A stretch of 64,000 nt of DNA from Halomicrobium zhouii (GCF_900114435.1 NZ_FOZK01000001.1:1116001-1180000), one strand, 5' to 3'. Numbered from the stretch's first letter, positions 1 through 8,749 are shown. Translations and numbers: made by a program. The notes: a model not told the origin generated them from the letters alone.

Positions 1-182
1 AGGAACGACGCGACGTCGCCGCTGGCCTCCCCGCCCACGCCGTCCGCGAGCACGAAGACACCGACCGATCGGCCGGTCTCGCGGTGGTGATTTTCCAGGA
101 CCGTCGTGGCGACGCTGTCCTCGTTGATCCCGCCGCTCCCTCGCTTTCGTGCGCCGACGTCGACGCTGCTGGCGTGTTCCAT
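1..182 (-). CDS. PP2C-type protein phosphatase, N-terminal 60 residues
   Basis: Only the N-terminus lies in the window; the gene runs off the left edge. The ATG at 182 is 2 nt after the stop codon of the upstream kinase gene, so the two are one transcript and probably translationally coupled. Near residue 45 the motif ADGVGGEASG matches the PP2C signature DGxGG, whose Asp binds the catalytic Mn/Mg pair, and an early NEDS motif is also typical of PP2C enzymes. These remove phosphate from Ser/Thr. The likely substrates are the neighbouring kinase and its FHA-containing targets (inference). The C-terminal metal ligands cannot be checked here. Confidence 0.85.
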   Translation of the reverse strand, partial: MEHASSVDVGARKRGSGGINEDSVATTVLENHHRETGRSVGVFVLADGVGGEASGDVASF

Positions 183-184
183 GG

Positions 185-1438
185 TCACTGGCTGAATCGG
201 AAGTAGAATCGCTCGGGATAGCTCGGGCTGACCAGCGCGACGACGTCGCCGGGCTCCAGAGCGGCGCTGGCGTCCGGGTCGCTGGGGATCGATTCGCCCG
301 CCTGGCGCTGGCGCTCCCGCCCCGTCTCGGAGAGCAAGAGCGTCCACTCCTGTTCGTCGTGTTTGCTGATGTAGGTCCCGTTGAGGCTCGTGTCGACGAC
401 CCGCCAGCCGCCGTCCTCGTCGGTGACGAACCGGCAGTGGACCGCCGACAGCGCCGTGTGACGACCGTCGGCGAGCATGATCGAGGGCCGCGGTCCGTCC
501 GCCGTCTTCCGGCCGATGGTGTCGCCCGGGCTGATCCGCCACTTCTCGGCGCGACCGAGCCACTCGAGGGTCGCCTGCGAGGGCATCGTCGAGTCCCGGT
601 CCTCGAGGGCGGTCTTGAGCATCGAGGCGTTGGAGTACCGGTCGGCGTGGTCGTGCTGGGTCGCGTTCCTGACGATCTCGTCGAGGTAGTCGGCGCCGTC
701 GACGCCGAACTGGCTGGGCGCGACGCTGTCGTCGTCCGGCACCCATCCAACCTGGAGAAAGCACAGCAGCTTCCCGATGGAGTAGACGTCGCTCCAGGGC
801 CCCTGTCGCTGCTCGGCGTCGCGGTTCAGCTCAGGCGGCTTGAACTCCCCCGGCACCGTCGAGTCGCCGGTCGAGCCCTGGACGGGCTGGGACGTGACGT
901 TGCCCGTGAATGAGGGGATGTCGTCGCTCGTGACGGTACCCTTCGCCGTCGTGAAGTCCAGCAGCTTCGGGTCCCTGTCCCCGTTCAGCATGATGTTGTC
1001 GGGCTTCAGGTCGCGGTAGATGATGTCGTGGTCGTGGAGGAAGGAGAGGGCGTCACAGATCCCGATCCCGATCTCGCGGACCTCGTCGGGGTCGGTGATC
1101 GGCCCGTCCTCCCGGACGACCTCGCCGAGTTCGGCGCCCTCGATGAGTTCGACGACCAGGAACGGCATCCCGAAGCCCTCCTCCCGGCCGTAGTAGCTCA
1201 TGATGTTGTCGTGTTCGCCGGCCTCGCGGATCTCCTCTAAGATGTCCGTCTCCCGCTCGAAGTACTTCTCGACGAGCTCGTCCGGCGTCGACCCCTCGTA
1301 GTTGGGGTGTTTCAGCGCGACCATGCCGCCGCTCTCGCGGTCGTCGGCGCTCCACACGACGCCGAACCCGCCGCGACCGATCTCCTCGCGCAGGACGTAC
1401 CGGCCGGCGAGTTCGTCGCCCGGCGTTGGTTCGGACAT
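185..1438 (-). CDS. Ser/Thr protein kinase with C-terminal FHA domain
   Basis: 417 residues from the ATG at 1438. An in-frame ATG at 1459 would add 7 residues, but a GAGG Shine-Dalgarno lies 11 nt before the inner ATG, so I prefer that one. The Hanks-type catalytic domain (about residues 12-285) has the Gly-rich loop IGRGGFGVVW, Lys43 in VALK, the catalytic loop YRDLKPDN (Asp143) and Asp161 in LDFT, where the usual DFG Gly is Thr. A PPE motif stands for APE. Residues about 300-415 form an FHA domain with GR, SxxH and NGT signatures, which binds phosphothreonine. No transmembrane segment is visible, so it is cytosolic. It lies between a VWA gene and a PP2C gene on the same strand, suggesting phospho-dependent assembly of a complex. 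Confidence 0.92.
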   Translation of the reverse strand: MSEPTPGDELAGRYVLREEIGRGGFGVVWSADDRESGGMVALKHPNYEGSTPDELVEKYFERETDILEEIREAGEHDNIMSYYGREEGFGMPFLVVELIEGAELGEVVREDGPITDPDEVREIGIGICDALSFLHDHDIIYRDLKPDNIMLNGDRDPKLLDFTTAKGTVTSDDIPSFTGNVTSQPVQGSTGDSTVPGEFKPPELNRDAEQRQGPWSDVYSIGKLLCFLQVGWVPDDDSVAPSQFGVDGADYLDEIVRNATQHDHADRYSNASMLKTALEDRDSTMPSQATLEWLGRAEKWRISPGDTIGRKTADGPRPSIMLADGRHTALSAVHCRFVTDEDGGWRVVDTSLNGTYISKHDEQEWTLLLSETGRERQRQAGESIPSDPDASAALEPGDVVALVSPSYPERFYFRFSQ

Positions 1439-1476
1439 GGGACGTGATACCTCAGACATCCTCGCGGCCCGGTCGG

Positions 1477-2679
1477 CTAGTACTCATCGGGGTCGTAGAC
1501 GCCGGTGGTGTTCTCCTTGACCTGCCGGGCCTGGCTCTCGTCGCCCTCCTCGATGCGAGTGACGTTCTCGTGGAGGGCGTCGGCGATCTCCGTCTCGCCG
1601 GTGATGACCTCGGTCTCGTCGATCTTGGCCTTGACCGCCTCCAGTTCGTCCTGGGAGTCGGCGTGGGCGATCCGCGTCCGGAGGTCGGTGTCGTAGTAGG
1701 CGACGGTGACGTCCTCGTCGTGGACCGACAGCTCGGACTCGTCGTCCGAGTAGGTGACGGCGATTGCGGTCTCGGCCGAGTTCGACCCTGCCTCCAGGGT
1801 CACGTCGACGAGCGTCTCCTCGGTCCCGACGTCGTTCGGCGGCGCGTCCATCTCCAGGACGACCTGCTGTTCCTCCCGGTCCTGGAGGTCCGGGAGCCCG
1901 ATGATCGTCTTCCCTTCCTCGTGTTCGAGCGGGATCTTCTGGACCTGTGGGAGCCGCCGGAACGCCTGGCCGATCTCGCAGCCGTCGACGGTCTCCAGGA
2001 CGAGTTCTGGATTGTTCGAGAGGACGGTCGAGGCCTCCTGGACGACGTCGCCGAAAAAGGAGCGGATGTCGGCCGGGTTCTCGACGTGGGCCCATCGCCC
2101 CTGGGAGAACTCGCCGAGCGTCCGGATGGTGTCCTGGCCGTAGTTCGTCCCCAGGCCCGCCGAGTAGATGGAGATGCCCGCGTCGGTCAGGTCCTGGGCC
2201 AGCGGCTCGAAGTCGGCGGCCGTCGCCCGGGTGTCCCGGCCGTCCGAGAGCAACAGGACGCGCTTGGAGATGGACTCGCCGCGCTCCAGCCCCGAGAGGA
2301 TGTCCTCGGCCTCCTCCAGCGCCGAATAGATGTCCGTCCCGCCGGTCGTCGTGATCTCCTGGAGGCGTTCCTCGGCCTCCTCGCGCTCGATGTCGCCCCA
2401 CCGGGTCGCGTCCATGACCACTTCGATGTCCTCGTCGAAGGTGACGATGCTCAGGTAGTCGTCGTCGTTCAGGATGCCGAAGACGAGCTCCGTCGCGTCG
2501 CGGGCGTGGTCCAGCTTGTCGTCGTAGGCCATCGAGCCGCTGCTGTCGATACACAGCGCGATGTGGCGCTCCGCGGCCTGCCCCTGTGCCTGCGGCGTGA
2601 TGTCCAGCTCACAGGTGATCCCCCCACCCGACTCCGGAACGTACGGTCGATTTACAGTCGCGGAAATCTCGGTCGGCAT
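1477..2679 (-). CDS. von Willebrand factor type A (VWA) domain protein
   Basis: 400 residues from ATG 2679; a TTG at 2694 is in frame but less likely. The VWA domain (about residues 38-220) has an intact metal-ion-dependent adhesion site: DSSGS (Asp45, Ser47, Ser49), the TGGTD threonine and the LSDGRDT aspartate. A beta-rich region and a short helical C-terminus follow. There is no signal peptide, so this is an intracellular VWA protein, probably a scaffold. A TATA-like box about 29 bp upstream fits a leaderless mRNA that continues into the kinase and phosphatase genes (gap to the kinase ATG 38 nt). VWA plus kinase plus PP2C recalls the bacterial TerY-P triad. Confidence 0.9.
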   Translation of the reverse strand: MPTEISATVNRPYVPESGGGITCELDITPQAQGQAAERHIALCIDSSGSMAYDDKLDHARDATELVFGILNDDDYLSIVTFDEDIEVVMDATRWGDIEREEAEERLQEITTTGGTDIYSALEEAEDILSGLERGESISKRVLLLSDGRDTRATAADFEPLAQDLTDAGISIYSAGLGTNYGQDTIRTLGEFSQGRWAHVENPADIRSFFGDVVQEASTVLSNNPELVLETVDGCEIGQAFRRLPQVQKIPLEHEEGKTIIGLPDLQDREEQQVVLEMDAPPNDVGTEETLVDVTLEAGSNSAETAIAVTYSDDESELSVHDEDVTVAYYDTDLRTRIAHADSQDELEAVKAKIDETEVITGETEIADALHENVTRIEEGDESQARQVKENTTGVYDPDEY

Positions 2680-2703
2680 GCTCCTATCTGGCAACGCTTT
2701 CGG

Positions 2704-2716
2704 AGATAAATTTAAC
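2704..2716 (-). promoter_or_regulatory. TATA-like promoter element for the VWA-kinase-phosphatase operon
   Basis: An AT-rich block reading GTTAAATTTATC on the minus strand is centred about 29-30 bp before the ATG at 2679. That is the spacing expected for a leaderless haloarchaeal transcript. It lies in the gap after the upstream FHA gene, so the VWA-kinase-PP2C set can be transcribed on its own. Confidence 0.55.
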
Positions 2717-2816
2717 GGATACTGATACTTGGTTTAGATATTCGACGCACGTCTACGTTCCGTCCGGCGATCCGGACGAGTGTGCCACGTCCGCTCGGGG
2801 GTGACCGGGTCGGCTA

Positions 2817-3689
2817 TCAGAACTGGACCTCGACCTCGGCTCGTCCGGCGAGCGTGAGGAAGTCCCCGTCCGAAACCTGTTCGGTCCCGCCCTCCATCTT
2901 CGTGGAGTTCAGCAGCGTCCCGTTCCGGCTCACGTCGGTCACGTAGACGCCGTCGTCCTCGATGGCAAACTCGACGTGCTCGCTGGAGATGTAGGAGAGT
3001 GCGTCCGCGCCGCCGCCCGCGACGACGAGATCCTCGAGCCACTCCTCGTCCTCCCTGCCGAAGGTGTCGCCGTCCCCGAAGGTGTAGGACTCGCCGTTGA
3101 CGACGAGCGTAATCTCTTCGGGCACCGATTCTGCGTCCCCGGAGTCCGGCGACTCGACGTCCGTCTGTGCGTCTTCGGTTCCAGCGTCCTGCGTCTCTGC
3201 CTCGGCGGCCGCTGCGTCGTCGTCCGTCGCCGCGTCATCGCCTGCGGCCTCGTCACTGTCGGCGTCGGCCACCACGGTCGGTTCGTCCTCGGGCCCGTCT
3301 GCCGTCTCGTCGGCCTCGATCGCCGTGCCGCAATCGGGACAGTACGACGCGTCGGCGGCGACGGTCCGCCCACAGTCCGAGCACTCCGTCGTGTCCGACG
3401 ACGCGCTCTCCGCACCGATCGCCGCGCCGCACTCACGGCAGTACGACGGTGCCGCTCCGTCGTCGGAGGAGGTCGTCGCCTCCTCGTCGGTCGGTTCGGT
3501 CGCCCCGGTTTCCGCCTCCTCGGCCTTGACCTCGTCGTCTCCTGTTTCCTCGGCGTCGTCCGCGTCGTCGGCCTCGCCGTGCTCGAAGTCCGGGTGAGGC
3601 GTGTCGCAGTCGGGACAGAACCCGCCGGTCGGTGCTGGGTCGAACGCCGTCTCGCACGAAACACACGCCAGTTCGGATTGATCGGACAT
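2817..3689 (-). CDS. Zinc-ribbon protein with C-terminal FHA domain
   Basis: 290 residues, very acidic. The N-terminus has a zinc ribbon (Cys9, Cys12, Cys25, Cys28). After an acidic low-complexity stretch come two more CxxC pairs forming a second ribbon-like module (about residues 83-125). A long Asp/Glu/Ala linker leads to an FHA domain (about residues 195-290) with the GRE, SSEH and NGT signatures, so phosphothreonine binding should be intact. It is upstream of and co-directional with the VWA, kinase and phosphatase genes, with 137 nt before the VWA ATG. It is a plausible phosphorylated or phospho-reading partner of the kinase (inference). No enzymatic domain is visible. Confidence 0.88.
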   Translation of the reverse strand: MSDQSELACVSCETAFDPAPTGGFCPDCDTPHPDFEHGEADDADDAEETGDDEVKAEEAETGATEPTDEEATTSSDDGAAPSYCRECGAAIGAESASSDTTECSDCGRTVAADASYCPDCGTAIEADETADGPEDEPTVVADADSDEAAGDDAATDDDAAAAEAETQDAGTEDAQTDVESPDSGDAESVPEEITLVVNGESYTFGDGDTFGREDEEWLEDLVVAGGGADALSYISSEHVEFAIEDDGVYVTDVSRNGTLLNSTKMEGGTEQVSDGDFLTLAGRAEVEVQF

Positions 3690-3867
3690 GTTTCTTTGAC
3701 CAGTTGACGGAGGGGTGTAAAAAAGATATGGTGCACTGTTAAATTAACTGTCTCGTTTTCGTTGCGGATGCGGTCACCCACGCGCCGCTGATCGGGCTGG
3801 TTCGCGGCGATACCTGGGGTGACGCCGCCCGAGCGGACTGGCACCTGTAGGCGAGACTGAACGTTGG

Positions 3868-3877
3868 AAAATATTTA
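3868..3877 (+). promoter_or_regulatory. TATA box of the membrane zinc-ribbon gene
   Basis: AAATATTTAC is centred about 23 bp before the ATG at 3895, with no Shine-Dalgarno between them, as for a leaderless haloarchaeal mRNA. The region 3690-3867 is a divergent promoter region shared with the FHA/zinc-ribbon gene. Confidence 0.6.
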
Positions 3878-3894
3878 CGGGCGCACTCTCGCGA

Positions 3895-5457
3895 ATGATT
3901 CACGTGCGCTCCGCGAAACGAACGCTGACGGCACAGGCCACCCTCGCCTTCCTCGAGTTCCTCGTGGGGCTATCCGCGATTCTCGGGACGGCTGCCGTGC
4001 TTCTGGTGGCTGCGGTGGCCGTCCACGCGCTCGACGCCGGCGCGAGCCGGGCTGGGATCGGTCCCGCGTTCGGCACCGTCGGAACTCACCTCGTCGCAGT
4101 CACAGCGCTACTGGTGTTGCTCGCCGCCGCGAGGTTCGTCGTCGTCGAGTACCGGCGGTTTCTCGACCGCGCGCCGGGGCCCGACGGACCGTTCCTCCTC
4201 GCAGTCGGTCCGCTGGTCGGCGTCGCTGTCCCGCTCGGATACGTCGTCTACGCGAAGGCATCCCTGCAATCCCCGTGGCCGCTGCTCGGCATCGCCGTCG
4301 TCTCCGCACACGCACTCGCCTATCGAACTATTGCCGCGTGGTCCGGTACCGCCAGATTCGCGCGCCTGGGGGAACTCACGGGCGTCGTGGCGGGGGTCCC
4401 GACGGTCGTCACGCTCGTCACGGTCCTCACGGAGGGCGTTCTGTTCGGGCCGCTCGACGACGCCGGACGCCTCCTCCTGGCGACGCCCGGGTGGGGTCTG
4501 TTACCCCGCGACGGGCGCTTTCTGGTGGCGTTTCCGCTGGTCATCGCCGTAGCGTTCCGCGTCTATCGGTATCTCTGGCGGACGGACCGCGTCGACGTGC
4601 CCGACCCCGATCTCCCCCGGGTCGGTGTGTCGGTCCCGGACGACTGGGTTCGCGCCGTCGAGCGGCGGGTTTCGGTCCCGACGCTCACCGACGTGGCGCT
4701 GGCGACGACGGATCGTCTGGGCGACTACGTGGCGGACCGACGACGGCGGACCGACACCGGCGTTCCCCCCGACGCACCGCCGGTTCCGACGCCGGTCGGG
4801 AGTCGGGGAAGCCGTTCGGACGGCGCGGGACGGGACGCTCCCAGCGGGTCACCGCGGGAGAGCGTCGACCTGGGGCCCCGGCCCCCCGCCACTCCCTCGT
4901 CGGACGCCTCGCCATCGGCATCGTCGCAATCGTCATCGTCGCCATCGTCATCGTCGCCATCGTCCCCGAAATCAGATCCGTCGACGTCGGACGCGGCAAC
5001 GACAGCATCGACGGCGTCGACCAGTTCCACGGCTGATACCTCCTCGTCCGGGAGCGATACCCCCGGATCCGCGGACAGAGCGCAGGCGGCCGTCGGTGCC
5101 GAGGAAGCGAACGCTGATCCGGACGACGACGAAACCGCTGACAGTGAGGCCACTGAATCCGACGCCGATCCGGCGAGCGCGACAGAAGCGCCGTCCACGT
5201 CGACCAGCGAGGGGGAGGCACCGTCCGGCGAATCCTCCGGCGACGAAGGAGACGCCGATTCGGAGTCGGACGAAGCGGCGTCTTCGGGCGCCGCCGAGGG
5301 CGACGACTCCCAGACCAGAATCTACACTCCCGAGCCCGGGTCCGGGGACGCGGCGTCGTCGGACGGCGCGGCCGTCGAGACCTGTCCGGCGTGCGAAGCC
5401 GACGTCCCGTCGGACGGGACGTACGCCTTCTGTCCGCTGTGTGGCCACGAGCTGTAA
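3895..5457 (+). CDS. Multi-pass membrane protein with acidic linker and C-terminal zinc ribbon
   Basis: 520 residues. The first about 225 residues contain six or so hydrophobic segments, beginning at residues 15-45. A long low-complexity linker rich in Ser, Asp, Glu, Thr and Ala (about 290-480) follows. The protein ends with a zinc ribbon made of CPAC and CPLC (last 30 residues), the same type seen in the divergent FHA protein. It is divergently transcribed from the signalling block. The shared ribbon and acidic linker suggest the same module, possibly as membrane sensor or anchor (inference). I do not recognise the membrane domain as a named family. Confidence 0.75.
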   Translation: MIHVRSAKRTLTAQATLAFLEFLVGLSAILGTAAVLLVAAVAVHALDAGASRAGIGPAFGTVGTHLVAVTALLVLLAAARFVVVEYRRFLDRAPGPDGPFLLAVGPLVGVAVPLGYVVYAKASLQSPWPLLGIAVVSAHALAYRTIAAWSGTARFARLGELTGVVAGVPTVVTLVTVLTEGVLFGPLDDAGRLLLATPGWGLLPRDGRFLVAFPLVIAVAFRVYRYLWRTDRVDVPDPDLPRVGVSVPDDWVRAVERRVSVPTLTDVALATTDRLGDYVADRRRRTDTGVPPDAPPVPTPVGSRGSRSDGAGRDAPSGSPRESVDLGPRPPATPSSDASPSASSQSSSSPSSSSPSSPKSDPSTSDAATTASTASTSSTADTSSSGSDTPGSADRAQAAVGAEEANADPDDDETADSEATESDADPASATEAPSTSTSEGEAPSGESSGDEGDADSESDEAASSGAAEGDDSQTRIYTPEPGSGDAASSDGAAVETCPACEADVPSDGTYAFCPLCGHEL

Positions 5458-5520
5458 ATCGAGGGCCGTCCTCCCGGCCGGCCAGCGGGCGTCGCGACGG
5501 TGCCGAAGGGAATGCAAATC

Positions 5521-5530
5521 GTTTATACTG
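5521..5530 (+). promoter_or_regulatory. TATA box of the aIF5A gene
   Basis: GTTTATACTG is centred about 26 bp before the ATG at 5552 with no convincing ribosome-binding site between, as expected for a strong leaderless housekeeping promoter. It probably also drives the agmatinase gene 15 nt downstream of aIF5A. Confidence 0.65.
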
Positions 5531-5551
5531 GCAGATAGATAACCGGGTGAC

Positions 5552-5926
5552 ATGCCACGACAGCAGACCGAGGTTCGCGAACTCGACGAGGGGAGTTACG
5601 TGATGATGGAGGACACTCCCTGCAAGATTACGGCCTACAGCACGGCCAAGCCGGGCAAACACGGCAGCGCGAAGGCCCGCGTCGAGGGCAAGGGCGTCTT
5701 CGACGCGAAGAAGCGATCCTTCTCCCAGCCGGTCGACCAGAAGGTCTGGGTGCCCATCATCGAGCGAAAGCAGGGCCAGGTCGTCTCGGTCACCGGCGAC
5801 GACGCGCAGGTCATGGACCTCGAGACCTACGACACGTTCACGATGCGCATCCCCGAGGACGAGGAGCTCAACCCCGACGACGAGATCGAGTACCTCGAGT
5901 ACGAGGAGCAGCGGAAGATCGTCTGA
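5552..5926 (+). CDS. eif5A: Translation initiation factor aIF5A
   Basis: 124 residues, normal for archaeal IF-5A: an N-terminal SH3-like domain and a C-terminal OB fold. The hypusination loop reads KPGKHGSAK, so Lys36 is the residue modified to deoxyhypusine or hypusine. The factor binds the ribosomal E site and relieves stalling, as at polyproline stretches. It is followed after 15 nt by agmatinase, and deoxyhypusine synthase lies 11.5 kb downstream, so substrate protein and modifying enzymes are in one neighbourhood. The acidic C-terminus fits a haloarchaeal cytosolic protein. Confidence 0.98.
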   Translation: MPRQQTEVRELDEGSYVMMEDTPCKITAYSTAKPGKHGSAKARVEGKGVFDAKKRSFSQPVDQKVWVPIIERKQGQVVSVTGDDAQVMDLETYDTFTMRIPEDEELNPDDEIEYLEYEEQRKIV

Positions 5927-5941
5927 AGCGAGGTTCGCAGG

Positions 5942-6754
5942 ATGTTTCCTGGCGCGAACGCGGACCCGGCAGGGGCCGACTACGTCGTCGTCGGCGCACC
6001 GCTGGACGCCTCGACGACGTTCGAACCCGGCGCCCGCTTCGGTCCGCGTCGCGTCCGTCACTTTGCGACGCCGTTCGACGACTACGACCAGCGGACGGGC
6101 CGACAGTTCACCGACTGCTCGGTCGCCGACCACGGCGACGTCGGCCCGACGGACGACGTCGCGGAGTACCTCCACTTCCTCGAAGGCACCGTCGGGGACT
6201 ACGCCGACGAGGAGACAGTCCCACTGCTGGTCGGCGGCGAGCACACCGTCACCGTCGCCGCCGTCCGCGCGCTCGACCCCGACGTCTTCGTCTGCCTCGA
6301 CGCACACCTGGACCTGTACGAGGCCTACGCCGGCAACCCGCTGAGCCACGCGACGGTCACCCGCCACGCCCTCGACGTCGCCGACCGGGCCGTGATTCTC
6401 GGAGCCCGGACCGGCAGCGAGGGCGAATGGGACCGCGCCGCCGAGTCGGACGTGACCGTCGTCCCGCCCGAGGACGTCGCCGACTGGACGCCGGACCTGG
6501 GAAGCGGCGAGCGAGCGTACCTCTCCGTCGACGTCGACGCCGCCGACCCAGGATACGCGCCCGGCACCGGCACCAAGGAGCCCTTCGGCCTGGAACCGCG
6601 CGAGATGCGCGACGTCGTCAGGTCGGTCGCTCCCCACGCCGTCGGCGTCGACGTCGTCGAAGTCAACGACCGCGACGACGGCCAGGCCGCCGTCCTCGGC
6701 GCCAAACTCCTCCGCGAGTTCGTCTTCTCCCACGCGGACGCGAATACGTTCTAA
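5942..6754 (+). CDS. speB: Agmatinase (ureohydrolase family)
   Basis: 270 residues, slightly short for the family but complete. Mn ligands are all present: GGEHT (His101), CLDAHLDLY (Asp120, His122, Asp124) and SVDVDAADP (Asp197, Asp199). The enzyme hydrolyses agmatine to putrescine and urea. In Haloferax volcanii, deoxyhypusine is reported to be built from agmatine, with an agmatinase-type enzyme removing urea from the aIF5A-bound intermediate. Placement directly after eif5A with a 15-nt gap fits that role here (inference). A GAGGT lies about 8 nt before the ATG. Confidence 0.93.
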   Translation: MFPGANADPAGADYVVVGAPLDASTTFEPGARFGPRRVRHFATPFDDYDQRTGRQFTDCSVADHGDVGPTDDVAEYLHFLEGTVGDYADEETVPLLVGGEHTVTVAAVRALDPDVFVCLDAHLDLYEAYAGNPLSHATVTRHALDVADRAVILGARTGSEGEWDRAAESDVTVVPPEDVADWTPDLGSGERAYLSVDVDAADPGYAPGTGTKEPFGLEPREMRDVVRSVAPHAVGVDVVEVNDRDDGQAAVLGAKLLREFVFSHADANTF

Positions 6755-6770
6755 TACGCTGTCGGACGAC

Positions 6771-6885
6771 GGCTGCGGAGCGGTCAGGAAGCGTGGTTCG
6801 CGCGAGTCGAGCGCGTCGAGGGCTTTCGAGGTGTTTGCTGTTCTGTCGTTGACTGCTAGCGAGCGGGCCGAGGGCTTTCAGGCTG
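6771..6885. repeat. Remnant copy (D) of the 0.5-kb dispersed structured element
   Basis: Starts with a block equal to the internal core of the full copies (CTGCGGAGCGGTCAGGAAGC) and jumps straight to two end motifs of the form GAGCGCGCCGAGGGCTTTC at about 6820 and 6862. The left half, the long stem and the middle are missing, so it looks like an internally deleted copy. It fills the 255-bp gap between agmatinase and the next gene. Confidence 0.75.
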
Positions 6886-7009
6886 TCGTCGGTAACGTTG
6901 TCGTCGGTCTCCCTTTCGTCTCCACCACTACGACTCTCACCGACGACAACCAGGACCGCGAATCAGAGGTGGGAGATTTAAGCCCCAGGACCACGCACAC
7001 ACTCGCAAC

Positions 7010-7783
7010 ATGGAACAACTGTCCTCGTGTTACTTCTGCGGCGCCGCCCTCGACGCCTCGCTGGACGAGTACCCCGTCGTGCCCAAGGACCTTCACCCGA
7101 CGACGGACGACCAGAAGACCGTCGTGCTCTGCCAGGGCTGTCGCCAGAAACTCGGCACTGTCGTCGAGACCATCGTGTCGGTCGTCGAGAGCCCCGAATC
7201 GGCCGACCCTGCTGACGACCGCACACCCGACTCTGCCGATTCGTCGGCGGGGGAGGACCCGCTCGCCGACGAGGGGTGGGTCGACGCTGGCGAACTGTCG
7301 TCCAGCGGTAGTGCCGACACCGGTGGCGCGGCCGCCGCTGCCGATGGACACGCAACCGGGGACGCGTCGACCGAGGAGGTCGACGACGACGGGTCCGACG
7401 ACGTCACCTACACCACGAGCACCGCAGCGGGCGGTCGGCGGAGCGTCTCGGGCAACGCGGAGTCTATCCGGGACGACAGCGGGCCGAGCGACGGTAACGG
7501 CGGAGGATCCACAGACGCGAGCGAGGGCACAGAGGCGTCGGGCGACACCGGCGGCAACGGTGGCGAAGCAGGCGACGGCCGGCCGTCGATGACCGCGCTG
7601 GAGAACACCAAGGTCATGCGCCTGCTCCAGAACCGGGAGTTCCCGGTCGACCGCGCGGAGATCAAGGCCGTCGCGGTCAACGCCTACGACATGAGCGAGT
7701 CGCAGTTCGACACGGTGGTCGACGCCGCCGTCGACCGCGGGCTCATCGGCGAGCAGAACGGCCAGATCGTCGACGGGAACTAG
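7010..7783 (+). CDS. Conserved haloarchaeal protein with N-terminal CxxC zinc site and C-terminal helical domain
   Basis: 257 residues. CYFC near residue 6 and CQGC near residue 43 form one four-Cys zinc site of HNH/zinc-finger spacing, but no catalytic His motif is evident. Residues about 65-190 are a disordered linker rich in Asp, Ser, Gly and Thr. The last about 65 residues are a compact helical domain resembling a winged helix (inference). A TATA-like GATTTAAG lies about 33 bp before the ATG. It converges with the acetyltransferase gene; the two stop codons overlap. I do not recognise a named function; a regulatory protein is plausible. Confidence 0.8.
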   Translation: MEQLSSCYFCGAALDASLDEYPVVPKDLHPTTDDQKTVVLCQGCRQKLGTVVETIVSVVESPESADPADDRTPDSADSSAGEDPLADEGWVDAGELSSSGSADTGGAAAAADGHATGDASTEEVDDDGSDDVTYTTSTAAGGRRSVSGNAESIRDDSGPSDGNGGGSTDASEGTEASGDTGGNGGEAGDGRPSMTALENTKVMRLLQNREFPVDRAEIKAVAVNAYDMSESQFDTVVDAAVDRGLIGEQNGQIVDGN

Positions 7784-8268
7784 CCGTCGTCGCCCCTGGC
7801 CGTCGTCTCCAGTTCCTGGGCGTAGGTCACCTGCTTTGCCGTGAAGCCGTTCGTCTCGTAGAACCGTCTGGCGCCGTCGTTGCCCCACTCGCAGGACACC
7901 GTGAGGTAGTCGGCGCCGCGCTCGGCCGCGACTCGTTTCGCCGCGTCGATGGCTTCGCTCCCGAGTCCCTGGTCCCTGTGCGACTCCTCGACGAACAGGT
8001 CGACGATGGTGGCGTACTCCGATAGCTCCCGCGTCGGGTGTTCGTCGCGACGGAGCAGGAGATAGCCGACGGTCGTCCCGTCGACGTCGAGCAGGAACGG
8101 GGTGGTGTCGTCGCCGTCGAGCAGCTCCTCGAAGCCGGATTCCACGTCCGCCGGCCCCTCGACGGCCAGTTCGTTCAGGGTCGAGTATTGCTCCATCTCG
8201 CTGGCGAGGGAGAACCAGTACGCCGCGAGCACGTCGACGTCCTCGGCCGTCGCCTCGACGAGTTCCAT
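7780..8268 (-). CDS. GNAT family N-acetyltransferase
   Basis: 162 residues from ATG 8268. A longer open frame to 8526 runs through the promoter of the divergent CBS gene and is rejected. The GNAT fold is clear: the acetyl-CoA binding motif A appears as HRDQGLGSEAI near residue 95 and motif B as NDGARRFYETNGF near residue 135. Such enzymes move an acetyl group from acetyl-CoA to an amine; the substrate cannot be told. It is a single gene, convergent with the zinc protein (3-nt stop overlap) and divergent from the CBS protein. Confidence 0.9.
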   Translation of the reverse strand: MELVEATAEDVDVLAAYWFSLASEMEQYSTLNELAVEGPADVESGFEELLDGDDTTPFLLDVDGTTVGYLLLRRDEHPTRELSEYATIVDLFVEESHRDQGLGSEAIDAAKRVAAERGADYLTVSCEWGNDGARRFYETNGFTAKQVTYAQELETTARGDDG

Positions 8269-8365
8269 GTCGGGGGGACCGCCGGGTCGACCATACGTGT
8301 TGCTCAGGCAGGACTGTGTGTCACTCGGTGACAAGACACATAAACTCTGGACGTGTTCGATACGT

Positions 8366-8740
8366 ATGGACACCCAGCAGAAGACGCGCGTGAAGGAGGT
8401 AATGTCGACGCCACTGGAGACCATCGCGCCGTCCGCGAGCGTGAAGGAGGCCGCCCAGCGCATGCGCGAGAAGGACATCAGCGCACTCGTCGTGACGACG
8501 GGGCCGCGGTCGATCATCACCAGCACGGATATCCTCGACAGCGTCGCCCAGGGACGGGATCCGACGGAGGCGGAGGTCCGTGACGTGATGACGGAGTCCG
8601 TCGAGACGGTGACGCCAGACCTCTACATGGAGGAGGTGGCGGCGATGATGACGATGTACGAGATCCAGCACCTGCCGGTCGTCGACGACGGCTACGTCGG
8701 GATGATCTCCTCGACCGACGTCACCGCACAGCTCTCCTGA
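8366..8740 (+). CDS. Two-CBS-domain protein
   Basis: 124 residues made almost entirely of a tandem CBS pair (about residues 8-60 and 70-122), each with the typical VxxVM start and DxxD turn. Such stand-alone pairs bind adenosine nucleotides and act as energy or ligand sensors, often on another protein. A TATA-like ACATAAAC about 27 bp before the ATG indicates a leaderless transcript. The gene ends just before a C-rich hexanucleotide tract; no partner enzyme is adjacent. Confidence 0.92.
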   Translation: MDTQQKTRVKEVMSTPLETIAPSASVKEAAQRMREKDISALVVTTGPRSIITSTDILDSVAQGRDPTEAEVRDVMTESVETVTPDLYMEEVAAMMTMYEIQHLPVVDDGYVGMISSTDVTAQLS

Positions 8741-8749
8741 CTGCGGGGT

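Noticed and set aside
4685-6733. Minus-strand open frame of 682 codons opposite the zinc-ribbon, aIF5A and agmatinase genes
   Set aside because: Antisense shadow produced by high GC and acidic codon use; it is Arg/Val-rich without domains and overlaps three solid genes.
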